DNA from: Kiloniellales bacterium
Lineage (GTDB): Bacteria; Pseudomonadota; Alphaproteobacteria; Kiloniellales; JAKSDN01
Assembly (NCBI GenBank): GCA_022360075.1
Contig: JAKSDN010000829.1
Location: 1-17,050, forward strand
Reading direction: 5' to 3'
Length of the DNA stretch: 17,050 bases
The position numbers and the translations under genes were made by a program. Every line of letters begins with the position of its first letter. Positions within the stretch are counted from its first letter, which is position 1. This document shows, one piece after another, positions 15,451-17,050 of this stretch. The notes under the pieces were generated by a model. It saw nothing but the letters and a program-made list of their open reading frames with translations. It was not told the DNA's origin and ran no database searches.

Positions 15451-15852
15451 ATGTCCAAAACCTACAGCATCTCCGAGCTGGCCCGGGAGTTCGCGGTTAC
15501 GCCGCGCACGATCCGCTTCTACGAGTCCGAAGGCCTGATCGCGCCGCTGCGCGCGGGCCAGCGGCGGGTCTACCGGCCGCGCGACCGGGTGCGCCTGAAG
15601 CTGGTGCTGCGCGGCAAGCGCCTGGGCTTCAGCCTGAAGGAGATTGCCGAGATCATCGATCTCTACGACGCCCCGCCGGGCGAGGCCGGCCAACTCCAGT
15701 TGCTGATCGACCGCATTGCCGAGCGCCGCGTCGAGCTGGAGGAGAAGCGGCGGGATATCGAGGCGGCCCTGGCCCATTTCGACAGCGTCACTGCCGAGTG
15801 CCGGGCACGCCTGGCGGCGCTCGCCGGCACCGGGCAGGAGGCCGTGGCCTGA
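15451..15852 (+). CDS. liuR: MerR-family regulator of leucine/branched-chain catabolism (LiuR)
   Basis: A 133-residue MerR-family regulator. The N-terminal helix-turn-helix and wing read YSISELAREFAVTPRTIRFYESEGLIAPLR and RRVYRPRDRVRLKLVLRGKRLGFSLKEIAEII. A long coiled-coil dimerisation helix follows (about 90-120, RIAERRVELEEKRRDIEAALAHFD). There is no metal-binding cysteine loop, which excludes the mercury, copper and zinc branches. Identification as LiuR rests on its position before isovaleryl-CoA dehydrogenase and on the TTTACGTTAACGTAAA palindrome in its promoter. LiuR controls leucine and related degradation genes in many proteobacteria (established). The start lacks a ribosome site and coincides with the predicted transcription start. 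The stop overlaps the next ATG by one base (TGATG). Confidence 0.9.
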   Translation: MSKTYSISELAREFAVTPRTIRFYESEGLIAPLRAGQRRVYRPRDRVRLKLVLRGKRLGFSLKEIAEIIDLYDAPPGEAGQLQLLIDRIAERRVELEEKRRDIEAALAHFDSVTAECRARLAALAGTGQEAVA

Positions 15853-16313
15853 TGACGGCGTTCACGCCGCTCGATCCGGACTTCGAGGCCCGCGTGCGCG
15901 CCAGCTTCGGCCGCCAGACGATCATGGACTTGATCGGCGCGCGCATGAGCCGGGTCGCGCCCGGCGAGGTCGAGATCGAGCTGCCTTACCGCGAAGACCT
16001 GACCCAGCAGCACGGCTTCTTCCATGCGGGCGTGACCAGCACGATCGCGGATTCGGCGGCCGGCTACGCGGCCTTCAGCCTGTTCCCGGCCGACGCCTCG
16101 GTGCTCACGGTCGAATACAAGATCAACCTGATCGCACCGGCCCAGGGCGAGCGTTTGATCGCCGTCGGCCGGGTGATCAAGCCCGGACGGACCCTCACCC
16201 TTTGCGAGTTCGATGTGTTCGGTGAGACCGACGGCACGCGCAAGCTCTGCGCCAAGGGCCTGGACACGCTGATGCGCCTCGACGGCCGGCCGGATATGCC
16301 GATGGCCGGGTGA
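15852..16313 (+). CDS. PaaI-type hotdog thioesterase
   Basis: A 153-residue hotdog-fold protein of the PaaI thioesterase family, which hydrolyses acyl-CoA thioesters in the cytoplasm. The core signature QQHGFFHAGVTSTIADSAAGYAAFS (residues about 52-76) has the conserved H-G then D/A helix of the family. LTVEYKINLIAPAQGERLIAVGRVIKPGRTLTLCEFDVF provides the central strands. It is translationally coupled to liuR through TGATG. Its place in a leucine-catabolism locus suggests release of CoA from stalled branched or unsaturated acyl-CoAs, but the substrate is not readable from sequence. An inverted repeat follows the stop, before isovaleryl-CoA dehydrogenase. Confidence 0.88.
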   Translation: MTAFTPLDPDFEARVRASFGRQTIMDLIGARMSRVAPGEVEIELPYREDLTQQHGFFHAGVTSTIADSAAGYAAFSLFPADASVLTVEYKINLIAPAQGERLIAVGRVIKPGRTLTLCEFDVFGETDGTRKLCAKGLDTLMRLDGRPDMPMAG

Positions 16314-16374
16314 GGCTGTCGCCCCGGCCGGTCCGTGGCGTAGACTGAGCCGGTTTGTTGGACGCGGCGAGACC

Positions 16375-16479
16375 GAGCTATCCTCACGCTTCGACAGGCT
16401 CAGCATGAGGGTCTTTGTTCGTGACGACGCTTTCTGCCTAGCCCCTCATCCTGAGCTTGTCGAAGGGTGAGGATAGCTC
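16375..16479. repeat. Dispersed inverted repeat, family A copy 2
   Basis: Arms at 16375-16411 and 16443-16479 pair at about 34 of 37 positions around a 31-base spacer. They share the CTTCGACAGGCTCAG core with the copy at 5480-5596, and here the pairing extends outward to GAGCTATCCTCAC. As RNA it would form a long stable hairpin between the thioesterase and isovaleryl-CoA dehydrogenase genes. It could reduce read-through or protect the upstream message (inference). Confidence 0.88.
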
Positions 16480-16541
16480 GGCGTCGCAGTTCGGCCCGCA
16501 CCGATTGCGCCGAACCCACGCCCTGTCAAAGGACGACCGGA

Positions 16542-17050
16542 ATGATCCCCAACCAGCTCCCTTCGCTCAACTTCGACCTCGGCGAGACCGCCGACATGCT
16601 GCGCGACACCGTCATGAGCTTCGCCTCGGAACAGATCGCCCCGATTGCCGCCGAGATCGACCGCGACGACCGCTTCCCGCGCGACCTTTGGCCCCAGCTC
16701 GGCGCGCTCGGCCTGCACGGCATCACGGTGGAGGAGGAGCTGGGCGGGTCTGGCATGGGCTATCTCGAGCACTGCGTGGCCATGGAGGAGGTCAGCCGGG
16801 CTTCGGCCAGCGTCGGGCTCAGCTACGGCGCCCACTCGAACCTCTGCGTCAACCAGATCCGGCGCAACGGCAGCGACGTGCAGAAGCGGCGCTATCTGCC
16901 GGGCCTGATCTCCGGCGAGCAGGTCGGCGCGCTCGCGATGAGCGAGCCCGGCGCCGGCTCCGACGTGGTGAGCATGCGGCTCAAGGCCGAGCGTCGCGGC
17001 GATCGCTACGTGCTGAACGGCACCAAGATGTGGATCACCAACGGCCCCGA
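16542..17050 (+). CDS. liuA: Isovaleryl-CoA dehydrogenase, N-terminal part
   Basis: The first 169 codons of an FAD-dependent acyl-CoA dehydrogenase; the gene runs off the right edge. It oxidises isovaleryl-CoA to 3-methylcrotonyl-CoA in leucine degradation. The N-terminal helical domain reads [84 protein letters not shown] is close to isovaleryl-CoA dehydrogenases across life. [21 protein letters not shown] is the acyl-CoA dehydrogenase signature, and [11 protein letters not shown] follows. AAGGA eight bases upstream supports the start. It lies 228 bases after the thioesterase with a repeat between; no second LiuR palindrome is visible upstream. Genes for methylcrotonyl-CoA carboxylase and hydratase probably follow outside the window. 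Confidence 0.93.
   Translation, partial: MIPNQLPSLNFDLGETADMLRDTVMSFASEQIAPIAAEIDRDDRFPRDLWPQLGALGLHGITVEEELGGSGMGYLEHCVAMEEVSRASASVGLSYGAHSNLCVNQIRRNGSDVQKRRYLPGLISGEQVGALAMSEPGAGSDVVSMRLKAERRGDRYVLNGTKMWITNGP

Overview
The window is GC-rich, densely coding chromosomal DNA. Its gene set fits an alphaproteobacterium, probably of the Rhodospirillales/Kiloniellales type. The pointers are a PTA-fused malic enzyme (MaeB), a LiuR-type regulator beside isovaleryl-CoA dehydrogenase, a propionyl-CoA carboxylase alpha subunit next to a small conserved protein and an acylphosphatase, and intergenic inverted repeats of the kind scattered through such genomes. The taxon is inferred from gene content only. 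No rRNA, tRNA, CRISPR array, insertion sequence or phage gene was seen.

Layout. (1) Positions 1-1454, minus strand: the start of an unrecognised exported protein (cut by the window edge), preceded in the same operon by a signal-peptide-bearing formamidase/acetamidase. (2) 1759-2535: a Tat-type exported alpha-carbonic anhydrase, divergent from the formamidase. (3) 2697-5437: pccA, a HEPN-like small protein of unknown function, and an acylphosphatase that overlaps it by 4 bases. (4) 5480-9026: an arsenic locus. It holds an ArsR repressor with a C-terminal vicinal cysteine pair, ArsI (organoarsenical C-As lyase) with all expected ligands, the permease ArsP and an MFS transporter. Matching TTCGATAATTCT operators lie before arsR and arsP. 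(5) 9050-9832: a methyltransferase-like protein, convergent with lipB (9843-10508, minus). (6) 10840-14558: maeB and mgtE. (7) 14687-15213: a ribbon-helix-helix/ParE toxin-antitoxin pair. (8) 15451-17050: liuR, a hotdog thioesterase and the 5' part of isovaleryl-CoA dehydrogenase, the start of a leucine-catabolism locus.

How they work together. The arsenic locus has no visible arsenate reductase, ArsB or Acr3. Every recognisable part points to methylated or aromatic arsenicals: ArsI cleaves the C-As bond, ArsP exports trivalent organoarsenicals, and the ArsR resembles methylarsenite-responsive repressors. LiuR and isovaleryl-CoA dehydrogenase (leucine) and PccA (propionyl-CoA) belong to branched-chain amino-acid and propionate catabolism. 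MaeB links malate to pyruvate downstream of such carbon sources.

The points most worth a second look are the organoarsenical locus with its shared operators and its unassigned MFS partner, apparent leaderless promoters for both arsR and liuR, the RX4H (HEPN-like) protein behind pccA, and three families of dispersed inverted repeats between genes.
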